Below, piece after piece: positions 45,563 to 54,314 of a stretch of DNA of 64,000 bases. The DNA is from Pisaster brevispinus. Its lineage: Eukaryota > Echinodermata > Asteroidea > Forcipulatida > Asteriidae. The notes under the pieces are model-generated. The model was not told the origin of the DNA and did not search any database. It saw nothing but the letters and a program-made list of their open reading frames with translations. Where the stretch lies: contig JAMKCF010000004.1 in the NCBI GenBank assembly GCA_023634235.1, forward strand, positions 20,988,027 through 21,052,026, in the 5' to 3' direction. A program made the position numbers and the translations under genes. Numbering within the stretch: position 1 is the stretch's first letter; each line of letters opens with the position of its first letter.

Positions 45563-46156
45563 AGTAGTCTGTTGGGTCTATAGCCGACATTTCAATAGAA
45601 TCGAGTAGAATCGAACAATGGGGAGCAATAATACAAAGGAGCTAGGGTCATTAAAACGAGGTAATTTAATCCAGGAACAAAGGCACGCAAAAAGGTAGAA
45701 ATCTTTAGCCGACAATTCAAAGGAACGCAGAAAGTTAAAAAATCTTTAGCCGACAATTCAAAGGAACGCAGAAAGTTAAACAATCTTTAGCCGACAATTC
45801 AAAGGAACGCAGAAAGTTAAAAAATCTTTAGCCGACAATTCAAAGGGGGCTACGTGGGAGAAAAAAGGGAGTCTAGAAATCTTGATCCGACAATTGGAGA
45901 GGAATTAATGTATGGGACAAAAGGACCTAGAAATCTTGATATGTCATAAGTAGAAGATGGATGAATGTGGAGAACAAAGGGTGGACCTTAAAATCTTTAA
46001 CCGACAAGATAAACAAGTAACAAAAATAAAATGATTGGAAAATAAAGGGGTGGGGGGGGGGGGTAAAATGTGAAATGGATATAATCAAGGGGCGCAAAAG
46101 TCATTGAACGATAAAGGCAGGAAAGAACCAGAAGAAGAGACATCGCTGTGAAGTGA
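45563..46156. repeat. Left terminal inverted repeat
   Basis: 594 bp. It contains three full copies of a 44-45-bp unit (CTTTAGCCGACAATTCAAAGGAACGCAG) near 45710-45840, then single-copy sequence ending CATCGCTGTGAAGTGA. It pairs with 60566-61112, which has one unit fewer. Confidence 0.95.
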
Positions 46157-46185
46157 TAGAAATAATAATTACAAAAAAAAAAAAA

Positions 46186-47820
46186 ATGGCTAACGGATCG
46201 AATGTACCTTCGATGGGATCGTTTGATGTAGCGGGTAGTAGTCATGAAGTACAAGAGTTTAGGCCGCGTGAATCAATCAATGAAAATCCACGTCGCCTGC
46301 ATCTTTTGGAGCAGCGTATGGTGACGAGAGCCGAGGATAAGACGGCGCCTTACCCTCATCCTCGTAGTGAAAAAAGAAAACATGAAACTGTAGAACCTTT
46401 GTCTTGTCGATTTCAACTGACATCGACTAGGCACGTGGTGGTAGAATCCTTTCAGAACAAGGTGTATGTAAAGATTAGGGACTACTATGGAAAGAAGGAT
46501 AAAATGTTTTGGAGTAGCCCCCGTGGTATCAACTTGACTCCAGATGAGTGGAAAACAATGATGGGATTGATACCTGCTATCAACGACGCACTCAAAGAGG
46601 TGGAAGTAAGTACATTTTTAGTTATCAGATATAAGTATTTGTGTATGTTTCTCTGGTTGCATGTAAACCTAGAGTTACCTTGGTTAAACTAATGTGATCG
46701 TCTATGTCTTTTATACAGGGTTTGAACAGCAAGAGGATAAAAGTAATGAAGGAGAAGGAAGAAGATGGCGGCCAAGTCCCCGGCGAGCCTGTACGTGTAC
46801 AGCCCAGACTATCAGGCAGGGTTCTTCGAGTACTGGCCAGTAAGATTGGAGGTGGTTGGGAGAAACTGGCTACGTTCTTATAGGCATGCCTTATGAAAAC
46901 ATTAACAAAATAAAAGAGGATGTAAGGTTGACGGAAGAGCGAACCTACCGCATGTTAATGCAGTTTAGAGAGGTGACGGAGGATCTCCGCCAAATAGAAC
47001 AGCTGAGGGGTGCTTTACGTACGAGTGGTAGAGTTGACTTGGCTGAGTTCCTGGACAATGAACTTCGTTCTGAGGGCCCACCGTCACCACCATCATCACC
47101 AGAGCTGACTCCTTATGAATGTAAGTATACTATTTCTCTTTTCTTTCTTTTTTCTTTGCTTTTTTTTTTCTTTTTTTTTCTTCATATGTGTAGTTTGAAT
47201 GGAAGGCTCATCTTCATTCACCAGCATATAATAATAATAATTTCCATATGAGTTGATAAGATATGTGTTGATGTTGTTTGATCTAGGTAGTTTGGTCATA
47301 AGTGTTGAAGAAGAAGACAAGGACGATCCTCAACCATCGAGCGAGCAACGTGAGCAGCGTAAACCAGTGGAACGCACCAGGGAACAAACTACCACCGCTG
47401 CCCCCAACTTCAAGGTAGACGCTATACAAATAGCATTTGACGTTATACATGCGATTTTTATACCTTTAATTATTAAGAAGGTAATAAAGTTAACTAAAAA
47501 ATATTGTTATGGTTGTGAAGTTGACCACCCATCACAACCCCAACATGATTGTATAATGTACACATTAAGATTCAGTCGATCGTCATTTTGATGAAGCAAT
47601 GGATAATATATTTGCAAACGAGTTACAAGAGTGTAAACAAAATTGGAATAAAGCTGTCTCTAATAATGGAACCTTATCAAAGGCGTTTCTAACTACCTCA
47701 AAATTAGATCATGTTTTTGATGAGTATGTAAACCTTCATGTACGGGAATTAGATGATATTGAAGAAAGCAGAAAATTTTTGTATGATGCGTGTAAATTAC
47801 ACAAACACAGTCTTCCATAG
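46186..47820 (+). CDS. PC4-like ssDNA-binding / death-domain protein, spliced, with frame breaks
   Basis: Starts at the ATG at 46186, 30 bp inside the left repeat. Exon 1 (46186-46605, 140 codons) has a basic patch (RSEKRKHE) and, at residues 80-140, a PC4/SUB1-like fold segment: VVVESFQNKVYVKIRDYYG, then a FWSSPRGINLTPDEW signature and a helix. Intron 46606-46718 is GTAAGT...ATACAG. Exon 2 (46719-47120) begins a death-domain-like sequence (VLASKIGGGWEKLATFL, residues 178-194) that meets a TAG at 46881-46883; the remaining helices (INKIKED..., LRGALRTSGRVDLAEFL) continue in another frame. Intron 47121-47286 (GTAAGT...TCTAG) leads in frame to exon 3 (47287-47591) with an acidic stretch, a hydrophobic helix and CYGCEVDHPSQPQHDC. 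A second frame change near 47585 separates the last 74 codons (47599-47820). Known: PC4 binds single-stranded DNA; death folds mediate homotypic assembly. Inference: replication or transcription cofactor with a host-signalling module. Exon borders are predicted from consensus only. Confidence 0.7.
46606..46718 (+). other. Predicted intron 1 of the PC4/death-domain gene
   Basis: GTAAGTAC donor, pyrimidine-rich TCTTTTATACAG acceptor, 113 bp. Splicing keeps frame between a GAA and a GGT codon. Confidence 0.7.
47121..47286 (+). other. Predicted intron 2 of the PC4/death-domain gene
   Basis: GTAAGTATAC donor, long T-rich tract, TTTGATCTAG acceptor, 166 bp. It joins the phase-1 end of exon 2 to exon 3 in frame. 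Confidence 0.65.
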
Positions 47821-48020
47821 TTTTATCAACCCATGTATTTTGAGTTTACTTTGTAAAGTAGTCAGTGGCAACCCGTATGATTCAGTAATTCACATTTTAA
47901 AAATACCAAACCGAATAACCGAATAACCGACACATCGAGTATAGAAACGGTACACATACTTATGTACAAAATGAGTTACATGACGAAAAAAAAAAAAGTA
48001 AGTTACAAGTTTTAAGTTTT
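47821..48020. other. Non-coding spacer in the Polinton
   Basis: Between the PC4/death-domain gene and the T-rich repeat. No gene seen; an A run is at 47985-47996. Confidence 0.5.
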
Positions 48021-48035
48021 TGTTAAGCCTACACA

Positions 48036-48445
48036 GTTTTTTTTTACACGTTTTGAGATTTAGTTTTACACGTTTTCAGTTTTTTTTTACACGTTTTCAG
48101 TTTTTTTTTACACGTTTTCAGTTTTTTTTTACACGTTTTCAGGTTTTTTTTACACGTTTTCAGGTTTTTTTTACACGTTTTGAGAATTTTTTTACACGTT
48201 TTTGAAAAATTGAAAAATTTTCCCATAGTAATGTACACGTTTCTTATGTTTTTTTGTTAACCATTTTTTACACGTTTTCAGGTTTTTTTTACACGTTTTC
48301 AGGTTTTTTTTACACGTTTTCAAATTTTTTTTACACGTTTTCAGTTTTTTTTTACACGTTTTCAGGTTTTTTTTACACGTTTTGATAAATTTTTTTTATA
48401 CAAGTTTTCAGTTTTTTTTTAAGTTTTTTTACACGTTTTGAGAAG
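48036..48445. repeat. T-rich minisatellite, about 17 units of about 20 bp
   Basis: The unit is TTTTTTTTACACGTTTTCAG with end variants CAGG, GAG and CAAA. One unit near 48195-48265 is expanded with AAAATTGAAAAATTTTCCC. Strong strand asymmetry gives long T tracts on plus. Frames spanning it are artefacts. Confidence 0.9.
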
Positions 48446-48638
48446 TGTTTTAATAAAAAACTGTACCACATTTGTTGATATACTGTCTATATATATTCAT
48501 ATGCTTATGAGGTTTTTTTTTTTAAACAGTTTAATAAATCATTCTAGTCAGGTCAAAAATAAAGTTAAAGGTGATGGTTTAAAAGCTGAGTTTCCATGTG
48601 TATTTTATTACTATATGATTAGGTACTAGTTGATCAAG

Positions 48639-49721
48639 ATGTCAGTTATAAAACGTAGAGCTCGGTACTTAAAGAAATTATATTACAACGTGGGGGAAGA
48701 AAGTGGCCTGGGTAGCGTTGATAAGTTATACCGAGCTACTAAACGAGAAGCTAAGTTTAAATTTACAAAGGCTCAGATTAAAGACTTTCTCAAAGGAGAA
48801 GATACCTACACTCTACATAAACCAGCACGCAAGAACTATCCAAGAAACAAAGTGATAGCAGTGGGACGTGATGAAATACATCAGCTGGATTTGGTAGACG
48901 TGGCCAGCATATCCAAACATAATAACGGAAATAAGTTTTTACTTACATGTATCGATGTATTTTCGAAATTTGCATGGGTAATTGCATTAAAAAATAAGAC
49001 CGGGAAGACGCTAGTTGAAGCGTACAGAAATATTCTAAGAACAGGCAGGAGACAACCTATTATGATTCACACGGATAAAGGTAGTGAATTTTTGAATAAG
49101 CTTTTCCAACGTGTTCTAAAAGACAAAAACATAAAGTTTTACACAACAAATAGTGAAGTAAAAGCTTCAATCGTTGAACGATTTAATCGTACACTTAAGG
49201 CACGCATGTGGAAATACTTTACGTATACAAAAACCCTTAGGTACATGAACGTTTTACCAAAATTGGTATCTGGTTATAATAGTTCTTATCACCGATCAAT
49301 AAAAATGAAACCCTCAGAAGTCATTGGTGAGAACGAGAGTAAAGTATGGAGAACTTTGTTTTCGAAAGACAGACACCCAGCAAAGTTCAAATTTGAAATG
49401 GGTGACCAAGTAAGGATTAGTAAACAGAGATTGAAGTTTGAGAAATCCTACCTCCCAGGCTGGTCTGAAGAAATATTTACAGTGTCTAAACGTAACAATC
49501 GACAAGCCAGACCAGTGTATAAACTTAATGACTATAATCGTGAGGAAATTTTGGGGTCATTTTATGAAGATGAGTTACAAATAGTACGCAAAACAGACAA
49601 TGTTTACAGAGTAGAAAGAGTGATTCGTAAACGTCGAAAAAATGGTAAAACTGAATCTTTAGTTAAATGGTTGGGGTATCCCTCATCTTTTAACAGTTGG
49701 GTGACAGAATTTGAACAGTAA
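48639..49721 (+). CDS. INT: Polinton integrase (retroviral-type) with chromodomain
   Basis: 360 residues. ATG at 48639 is the first in a frame closed by TAG at 48627-48629. The RNase-H-like core carries the acidic triad: Asp in QLDLVD (residue 84), Asp in HTDKGSEF (146) and Glu in SIVERFNRTLK (180), 34 residues apart. It is preceded by an HHCC-poor N-terminal helical region and followed by an SH3-like segment (FEMGDQVRISK). The C-terminal 45 residues are a chromodomain (YRVERVIRKRR, LVKWLGYPSSFNSW), which in related elements may bind modified histone tails. It catalyses strand transfer of the element ends, consistent with the 6-bp duplication. It lies 8 bp upstream of the penton-like gene. 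No break is seen. Confidence 0.95.
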   Translation: MSVIKRRARYLKKLYYNVGEESGLGSVDKLYRATKREAKFKFTKAQIKDFLKGEDTYTLHKPARKNYPRNKVIAVGRDEIHQLDLVDVASISKHNNGNKFLLTCIDVFSKFAWVIALKNKTGKTLVEAYRNILRTGRRQPIMIHTDKGSEFLNKLFQRVLKDKNIKFYTTNSEVKASIVERFNRTLKARMWKYFTYTKTLRYMNVLPKLVSGYNSSYHRSIKMKPSEVIGENESKVWRTLFSKDRHPAKFKFEMGDQVRISKQRLKFEKSYLPGWSEEIFTVSKRNNRQARPVYKLNDYNREEILGSFYEDELQIVRKTDNVYRVERVIRKRRKNGKTESLVKWLGYPSSFNSWVTEFEQ

Positions 49722-49729
49722 AGATCACA

Positions 49730-50491
49730 ATGGCATCATCATCTACTCAGTTTTACGTTACACTACCCAGTAATGCTTCCATGGGAATGTATCCGAATAA
49801 CACATTGAGTAGTTATACAACCCATTTAGTAGATCAGATTAATCTGAAAGGCAATTGGGAAGTAGCCATCACTGAGATTCATTACCCTTTTTCATGGTAT
49901 AATATTACGAAGAAGAACAACTCTTTTACTTACAGTGAATTTGGTAGTGTACAAAAGCGTGAAAAAATTAAACCTGGATTTTATGAATCTATACAAGAAA
50001 TTGTGGATGCCATTTTGCGAGAAATGACACCAACTGGTAGAGATAATGTTGCTATTAAGCTAAATAAGTATACGGGACGGGTGAATATAGAATTAAACGA
50101 GGGTGCTTTTATTTATTTCGACGATGAACTCTACCTTATGCTAGGATTAAAGTATAAATCTGTGACTGAAAATACAACTGGACACATTCCCGTTGATGTA
50201 AACAACGGTTTCTATGGACTATACGTCTATTGTGACATAGCACATAATCAAATGGTTGGGGATGTTTCAGCTCCATTGTTGAGAATTGTACCAGTACAAA
50301 AGACTGGTGTGATGCATGGAGATACAATTGCTCATATTTTTAACACACCTCATTACGTCCCAGTAAAAATGAAGAATTTTGAAGTAATTCATATGGATAT
50401 AAGGACGGATACGGGGAAGAAAGTACCATTTCAGCGTGGAAAGCTTACGGTGACACTTCATTTTAGGAGAAGTCGACCTAATCTCTTTTAA
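49730..50491 (+). CDS. Penton-like minor capsid protein
   Basis: 253 residues, ATG at 49730. The N-terminus FYVTLPSNASMGMYPNNT followed by SYTTHL and a beta-rich body (WEVAITEIHYP, GRVNIELNEGAFIYF, RGKLTVTLHFRR) is typical of the single jelly-roll minor capsid protein of Polintons, which forms the vertices of the icosahedral particle. No signal peptide or membrane segment. It sits between the integrase and the pVI-like gene, 5 bp before the latter, in the usual order penton - pVI-like - major capsid - protease. The frame is intact. Confidence 0.85.
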   Translation: MASSSTQFYVTLPSNASMGMYPNNTLSSYTTHLVDQINLKGNWEVAITEIHYPFSWYNITKKNNSFTYSEFGSVQKREKIKPGFYESIQEIVDAILREMTPTGRDNVAIKLNKYTGRVNIELNEGAFIYFDDELYLMLGLKYKSVTENTTGHIPVDVNNGFYGLYVYCDIAHNQMVGDVSAPLLRIVPVQKTGVMHGDTIAHIFNTPHYVPVKMKNFEVIHMDIRTDTGKKVPFQRGKLTVTLHFRRSRPNLF

Positions 50492-50496
50492 GTAAA

Positions 50497-50910
50497 ATGA
50501 TAAATTACGAAAGTTATTACAAAAACCAGGTAGGGGGTGGTGATTACTTTTTCAAAGGTGCCCCTACTCAGCGTGGACATGGATTGGGAAATATTTTAGG
50601 GGGGTTGCTAAGAGCTGCATTACCTGCCATAAAACAAGGTGCAAAAGCAATTGGTAAACAGGCCCTAAGAACAGGCATCGGCATAGCTTCGGATGCCCTA
50701 GAGGGACGTAATGTGAAAACGGCTGCTAAACGTAGGGTTACATCAGCAGGAAAGCAAATAGTATCCAGAGCAAACCGAGAACTAGGATTTAATTCACATA
50801 AAACCCAACCTGGAAGAAATAGACATTTAAAAAGGAAAGCAACTAATAAACCCCGCAGAAAGACTCCTAACAAGCGAGTGAAGAGGACGCTAGATATTTT
50901 TGATCGCTAA
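50497..50910 (+). CDS. pVI/pX-like basic capsid-associated protein
   Basis: 137 residues. Gly-rich N-terminus (NQVGGGDYFFKGAP), then an ILGG site at residues 33-36, an amphipathic Ala/Lys segment (LLRAALPAIKQGAKAIGKQAL) and a strongly basic tail (KRKATNKPRRKTPNKRVKR). The layout matches adenovirus-type minor core/cement proteins that are cut by the viral protease and disturb membranes or bind DNA. ILGG fits the (M/I/L/N)xGG cleavage consensus of adenain-type proteases. The function here is inference from layout and gene order. The frame is intact. Confidence 0.7.
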   Translation: MINYESYYKNQVGGGDYFFKGAPTQRGHGLGNILGGLLRAALPAIKQGAKAIGKQALRTGIGIASDALEGRNVKTAAKRRVTSAGKQIVSRANRELGFNSHKTQPGRNRHLKRKATNKPRRKTPNKRVKRTLDIFDR

Positions 50911-50927
50911 AACACACATCAATAGAA

Positions 50928-52256
50928 ATGGCGTTTCTCAATAAAAATTCCTGCGAATGTACAAAGTCAGAATTAGACTTATTTAGTGTTCCACCGACTC
51001 AAGTGTCCGTTGACCGAGGACATTGGATTTTACATAATCCTCTGACCAATATTGTCGACTCTGATTTGATAGAGTTCAACTTCTCAGGATCGACAGAACA
51101 TTATTTGGATTTAGCCCACAGTATTTTAAACGTAAAAGTTAAAATAGTAAGTGAAACAGGAACTGACCTTGCCGCCGATACCCCTGTAGCTCCTGTCAAC
51201 CTCCTTCTGCACTCTTTGTTCTCCGACGTAGACATTTTATTGAACGATAAGCTTATCTCATCGCCATCAAACACATACCCCTACCGAGCTCTCCTGGAAA
51301 CGTTGATGACTTATGGACCGGCTGCTAAAGACTCCCAGCTGACAGCGGCCTTGTTTTACAAAGATTCATCAAGTGGAATTGAAGAAATTGATCCAACCGA
51401 GGAAGACTCGACCAACGACGGTTTGAAAGCAAGATATAAACTAACCAAAGAGAGTCGCGTACTTGATCTCAGTGGGCCCATACATGGGGACATATTCTTT
51501 CAAGATAGGTATTTACTGAACGGAGTAAGCCTGAAACTTAAGTTTCACCGAAGTAAAAATTCATTTTGTTTGATGAGTGCCCTACCCGATAGAAAATTTA
51601 AGGTAAAAATCATGGAAGCGTCTCTCTATGTGAGAAAAGTGATGATAAGTCCGGCAGTTAGTTTGGCTCATGCAAACACTTTGCAGACCACAAGCGCCAA
51701 GTATCCTATACGAAGAGTGGAAGTAAAAACATTTTCTATACCCCAGGGTAATCAATCCTTTACAAGAGAGAACCTGTTTCTAGGCCAGATTCCTAAGCGG
51801 GTAATTATTGCCATGGTCGATAATTCCGCGTACAATGGGAGTTATACAAAAAACCCATTCAATTTTAAACACAATGGTATAAATTTTCTGGGACTCTATG
51901 TAGATAACGAGCAGACGCCAGGTAGACCATTACAGCCAAAGTTTTCTGGAAAGGATGACGCCTATATAATGGCTTATCAGTCTCTATTTTCTGGTACAAA
52001 TGCTATGTATGCAGACTCAGGGAATGGAATTAGCCGTGAGGATTACGAATCTGGATATTCTCTCTTTGCTTTTGATCTCACCCCCGACCTCTCAAACGGC
52101 CCTCATTTCAATTTAGTAAAGAGGAGCAATCTACGGCTTGAACTTATGTTTGATGCTGCGCTTTTGACAACAGTGAACGTAATAGCGTACTGTGAATTTG
52201 AGTCAATTATCGAGGTGGACAGCTCTAGAAATGTCCTGATTGACTACTCAAACTAA
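50928..52256 (+). CDS. MCP: Major capsid protein (double jelly-roll)
   Basis: 442 residues, ATG at 50928. It matches the Polinton hexon-like family in length, in its start (CTKSELDLFSVPPTQVSVD) and in beta-rich repeats: DLIEFNFSGSTEHYLDLAHS, LLLHSLFSDVDILLND, YRALLETLMTYG and, near the end, GYSLFAFDLTPDL and NLRLELMFDAALLTTVNVIAYCEFES. Two jelly-roll domains of about 200 residues each are expected, forming trimers that build the capsid. No signal peptide or membrane helix. It is followed after 24 bp by the protease gene. Confidence 0.9.
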   Translation: MAFLNKNSCECTKSELDLFSVPPTQVSVDRGHWILHNPLTNIVDSDLIEFNFSGSTEHYLDLAHSILNVKVKIVSETGTDLAADTPVAPVNLLLHSLFSDVDILLNDKLISSPSNTYPYRALLETLMTYGPAAKDSQLTAALFYKDSSSGIEEIDPTEEDSTNDGLKARYKLTKESRVLDLSGPIHGDIFFQDRYLLNGVSLKLKFHRSKNSFCLMSALPDRKFKVKIMEASLYVRKVMISPAVSLAHANTLQTTSAKYPIRRVEVKTFSIPQGNQSFTRENLFLGQIPKRVIIAMVDNSAYNGSYTKNPFNFKHNGINFLGLYVDNEQTPGRPLQPKFSGKDDAYIMAYQSLFSGTNAMYADSGNGISREDYESGYSLFAFDLTPDLSNGPHFNLVKRSNLRLELMFDAALLTTVNVIAYCEFESIIEVDSSRNVLIDYSN

Positions 52257-52280
52257 TTTTAAAATCTAATTAACTTCATA

Positions 52281-52817
52281 ATGGATAGTAAGCAGCTTCT
52301 GAGGGTATTAACTGAGGATGAATTTACAAACTCCAGACTAGGAGGTGTGTTCCCGGCTGACAGATTACCAACAGTACGCACTTATCCCTGTGTAATAATA
52401 GGCAACACTGATACGAGTGAAAAGACTGGCACTCATTGGCTTGCAATCTACTTAGACAGTAACAAAAGAGCAGAGTTCTTTGACTCATTTGGCATGATGC
52501 CTCAGTTCTACGGCATATTTTTTGAACAGTTCTTGAGAAAAAACAGTACCGGTTATACCTATAATTCAACGTGTTTACAATCACTGACAAGTTCAGTCTG
52601 TGGGCAATTCTGTCTTTTCTATCTTTTACATAGAAGTAGGGGTGTTTCGTTAAATAAGATAATATCTGTTTTCACTGAGGACCCTTTTATAAACGATACC
52701 CTAGTGCATGATTTTATTGAAGAAAGGTACGATGTAAATGTACCAGTTTCAGACTTTGAATTTATACATAACCAGATTTGCGTAAAAAAAAAAGAAGATG
52801 AAAAACAAGTCAAATAA
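52281..52817 (+). CDS. PRO: Adenain/Ulp1-type cysteine protease
   Basis: 178 residues. Catalytic residues are visible in family order: His52 (GTHWLAIYL), Asp68 (EFFDSFG), Gln100 (TCLQSL) and Cys107 (SSVCGQFC). This is the fold shared by adenovirus protease and SUMO proteases. It probably matures capsid proteins such as the ILGG-containing pVI-like protein. The lysine-rich C-terminus ends in a TAA that overlaps an AATAAA polyadenylation signal (52813-52818). It is the last gene of the plus block. Confidence 0.93.
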   Translation: MDSKQLLRVLTEDEFTNSRLGGVFPADRLPTVRTYPCVIIGNTDTSEKTGTHWLAIYLDSNKRAEFFDSFGMMPQFYGIFFEQFLRKNSTGYTYNSTCLQSLTSSVCGQFCLFYLLHRSRGVSLNKIISVFTEDPFINDTLVHDFIEERYDVNVPVSDFEFIHNQICVKKKEDEKQVK

Positions 52818-53158
52818 AACAAAGTAATGATTTGATAAGTTTTGAAGAAGAAAAAAAAGGGTAAATATTCCTCGAAAGAGTAGACTTCTATAAAGGATAG
52901 TAGCAGTAGTTTAAAATAAAATAAAACAAACGGAAGAAAGCGGAAAAAAAAGGACACAAATTATTTTCAATTGTATATACAGTGTATTGGTTTATTAAAT
53001 AACACAAACTTGATTATTGTTTTTAACTCGTGGTTTTTTTTTCTTTCTAGTGTACATTACATTTATTAATTTCTAACATAAGTAAAGTCGCCACCAAATA
53101 AGCTTAACCTACTAAACAAACTTTTTTTTTTTTTTTTTTTTTTTTACAACTAAACTTA
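52818..53158. terminator. Convergent 3' region between the two gene blocks
   Basis: Both transcription blocks end here. AATAAA overlaps the protease stop on plus; TTTATT near 52988-52994 is an AATAAA on minus for the opposing block. A 27-bp T run lies at about 53121-53147. No gene is present. Confidence 0.6.
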
Positions 53159-53944
53159 TTACAATGTTTGCCATTGAAAACGTTTCATAGGTTTAATGGG
53201 GTGTGGTAAGGTATGTTTACGTCTTCTTGGTGTGCTTTCACTCCCTTTTAGTTCGGGTGTGGACAACGTCCTTGGCTTTAGAACACCACTCTGTTTAATT
53301 TGTCTGACGACATCCCTTCGAGATTCATTTCCAATCATACTTTCGGGTGCATTCGATTTGGCCAAACCACGTACAAAATACTGCCACCCATATGGTTCGA
53401 ATCCTTTTTTACTTCTTAAAGTATCATTAACTAAATCTACGATATTAGAGCCTTTCACTACATTACCCTCGTAAACAAGCTCATCATTTTTATTCCAAGT
53501 CATGATATCATGATGCTTGAGTTTATCTAATAACAATTTAGCCCTTCTATGCAATGTTTTGGGGACACTTTTGAGAATTTGTGACGTGTCATCAGCTTCT
53601 TTAGTTTCGGTCATTACATCAGGCTGCTCAACGGTTATCCCCTCGTTTCCAATCTTTTCTGAACTGTTAGGGGTTGTTTCTTTATCCGAAGGTGCTTTCA
53701 TCGTCATTGTTAATGGTGTAATTTTACGAGCATGGTCAAACTGAAGATAGTCTTGTAACGATTGTTGATACAATACTACTTTTGTCTCGTCCGGTAAATC
53801 TGTTCTTGTCAGGATATTTTTCATATCACTTTCCAACTGTTGAAGCTTGTTCTGTGTAGGATTACGCGATAGTAGAACATTTTGAATGGCTTGTGTGATT
53901 TGATCCGTGGGAGCACTTATCATGATTTTCTTTGAGTAACGCAT
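53159..53944 (-). CDS. Conserved Polinton basic protein, unknown role
   Basis: 261 residues from the ATG at 53944, which overlaps the upstream gene's stop by 1 bp. The N-terminal half is helical and acidic to neutral (ITQAIQNVLLSRNPTQNKL, ILTRTDLPDETKVVLYQQ). The middle has LHRRAKLLLDKLKHHDIMTW and the pattern GFEPYGWQYFVRGLAKSNAP followed by IGN, which recurs in Polinton proteins of this position. The C-terminus is Pro/Arg-rich and basic. No enzyme motif is seen. Structural or scaffold role is possible by position next to the ATPase block, but unproven. Confidence 0.75.
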   Translation of the reverse strand: MRYSKKIMISAPTDQITQAIQNVLLSRNPTQNKLQQLESDMKNILTRTDLPDETKVVLYQQSLQDYLQFDHARKITPLTMTMKAPSDKETTPNSSEKIGNEGITVEQPDVMTETKEADDTSQILKSVPKTLHRRAKLLLDKLKHHDIMTWNKNDELVYEGNVVKGSNIVDLVNDTLRSKKGFEPYGWQYFVRGLAKSNAPESMIGNESRRDVVRQIKQSGVLKPRTLSTPELKGSESTPRRRKHTLPHPIKPMKRFQWQTL

Positions 53945-54273
53945 TACCTAGAAAACAACAGTCCACCAAGCGTGCTAAGTATAGGCGCTAACAACGATCC
54001 AATGAAACCACCTTTCTGAACCAAGACCTTTTTCCTTTTTGCGTAAGGTATTTTCTTGTCAGCTACAGTCCTTAGATGTTTCTTGTGCCGCATAAGTTTT
54101 TTCTTTTGAGCATTCGTGAGTGGTACCGTGCCTTTTAAGACATTCAGAGCACACTCACAAAGACAAGTAATCAGTTGTTTACTAGCGTTTTTTAAAACAG
54201 CCCGTCTCTGCTTAGGAGAAGATTTACTCAGAGAGTGAAGTGCATACGCGTTGTCCTTGAGCCTTAACGTCAT
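53944..54273 (-). CDS. Small conserved Polinton protein with hydrophobic C-terminus
   Basis: 109 residues from the ATG at 54273. The first part has the pattern SPKQRRAVLKNASKQLITC then LCECALNVLKGTVPLT, the middle is basic (KKKLMRHKKHL, KIPYAKRKKVL), and the end is VQKGGFIGSLLAPILSTLGG, a short hydrophobic glycine-containing segment. This combination is common in Polintons and related elements. A role in membrane interaction or capsid assembly can be guessed from the tail; the function is not known. Confidence 0.75.
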   Translation of the reverse strand: MTLRLKDNAYALHSLSKSSPKQRRAVLKNASKQLITCLCECALNVLKGTVPLTNAQKKKLMRHKKHLRTVADKKIPYAKRKKVLVQKGGFIGSLLAPILSTLGGLLFSR

Positions 54274-54314
54274 GTTTACAAATGAAACCAAGTAGCGTTA
54301 TCTAACTCCTTATA

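Noticed and set aside
46829..46883. Short intron (GTAAGATT...TTCTTATAG) that would bypass the TAG in the PC4/death-domain gene
   Set aside because: In frame and possible, but it would delete the first death-domain helix that is clearly present; a small indel explains the data better. Kept as an alternative in the finding.
48020..48238. Open frames with FTRFQFF / KTCKKNLK repeats
   Set aside because: Translation of the T-rich minisatellite in two frames; no start context or homology.
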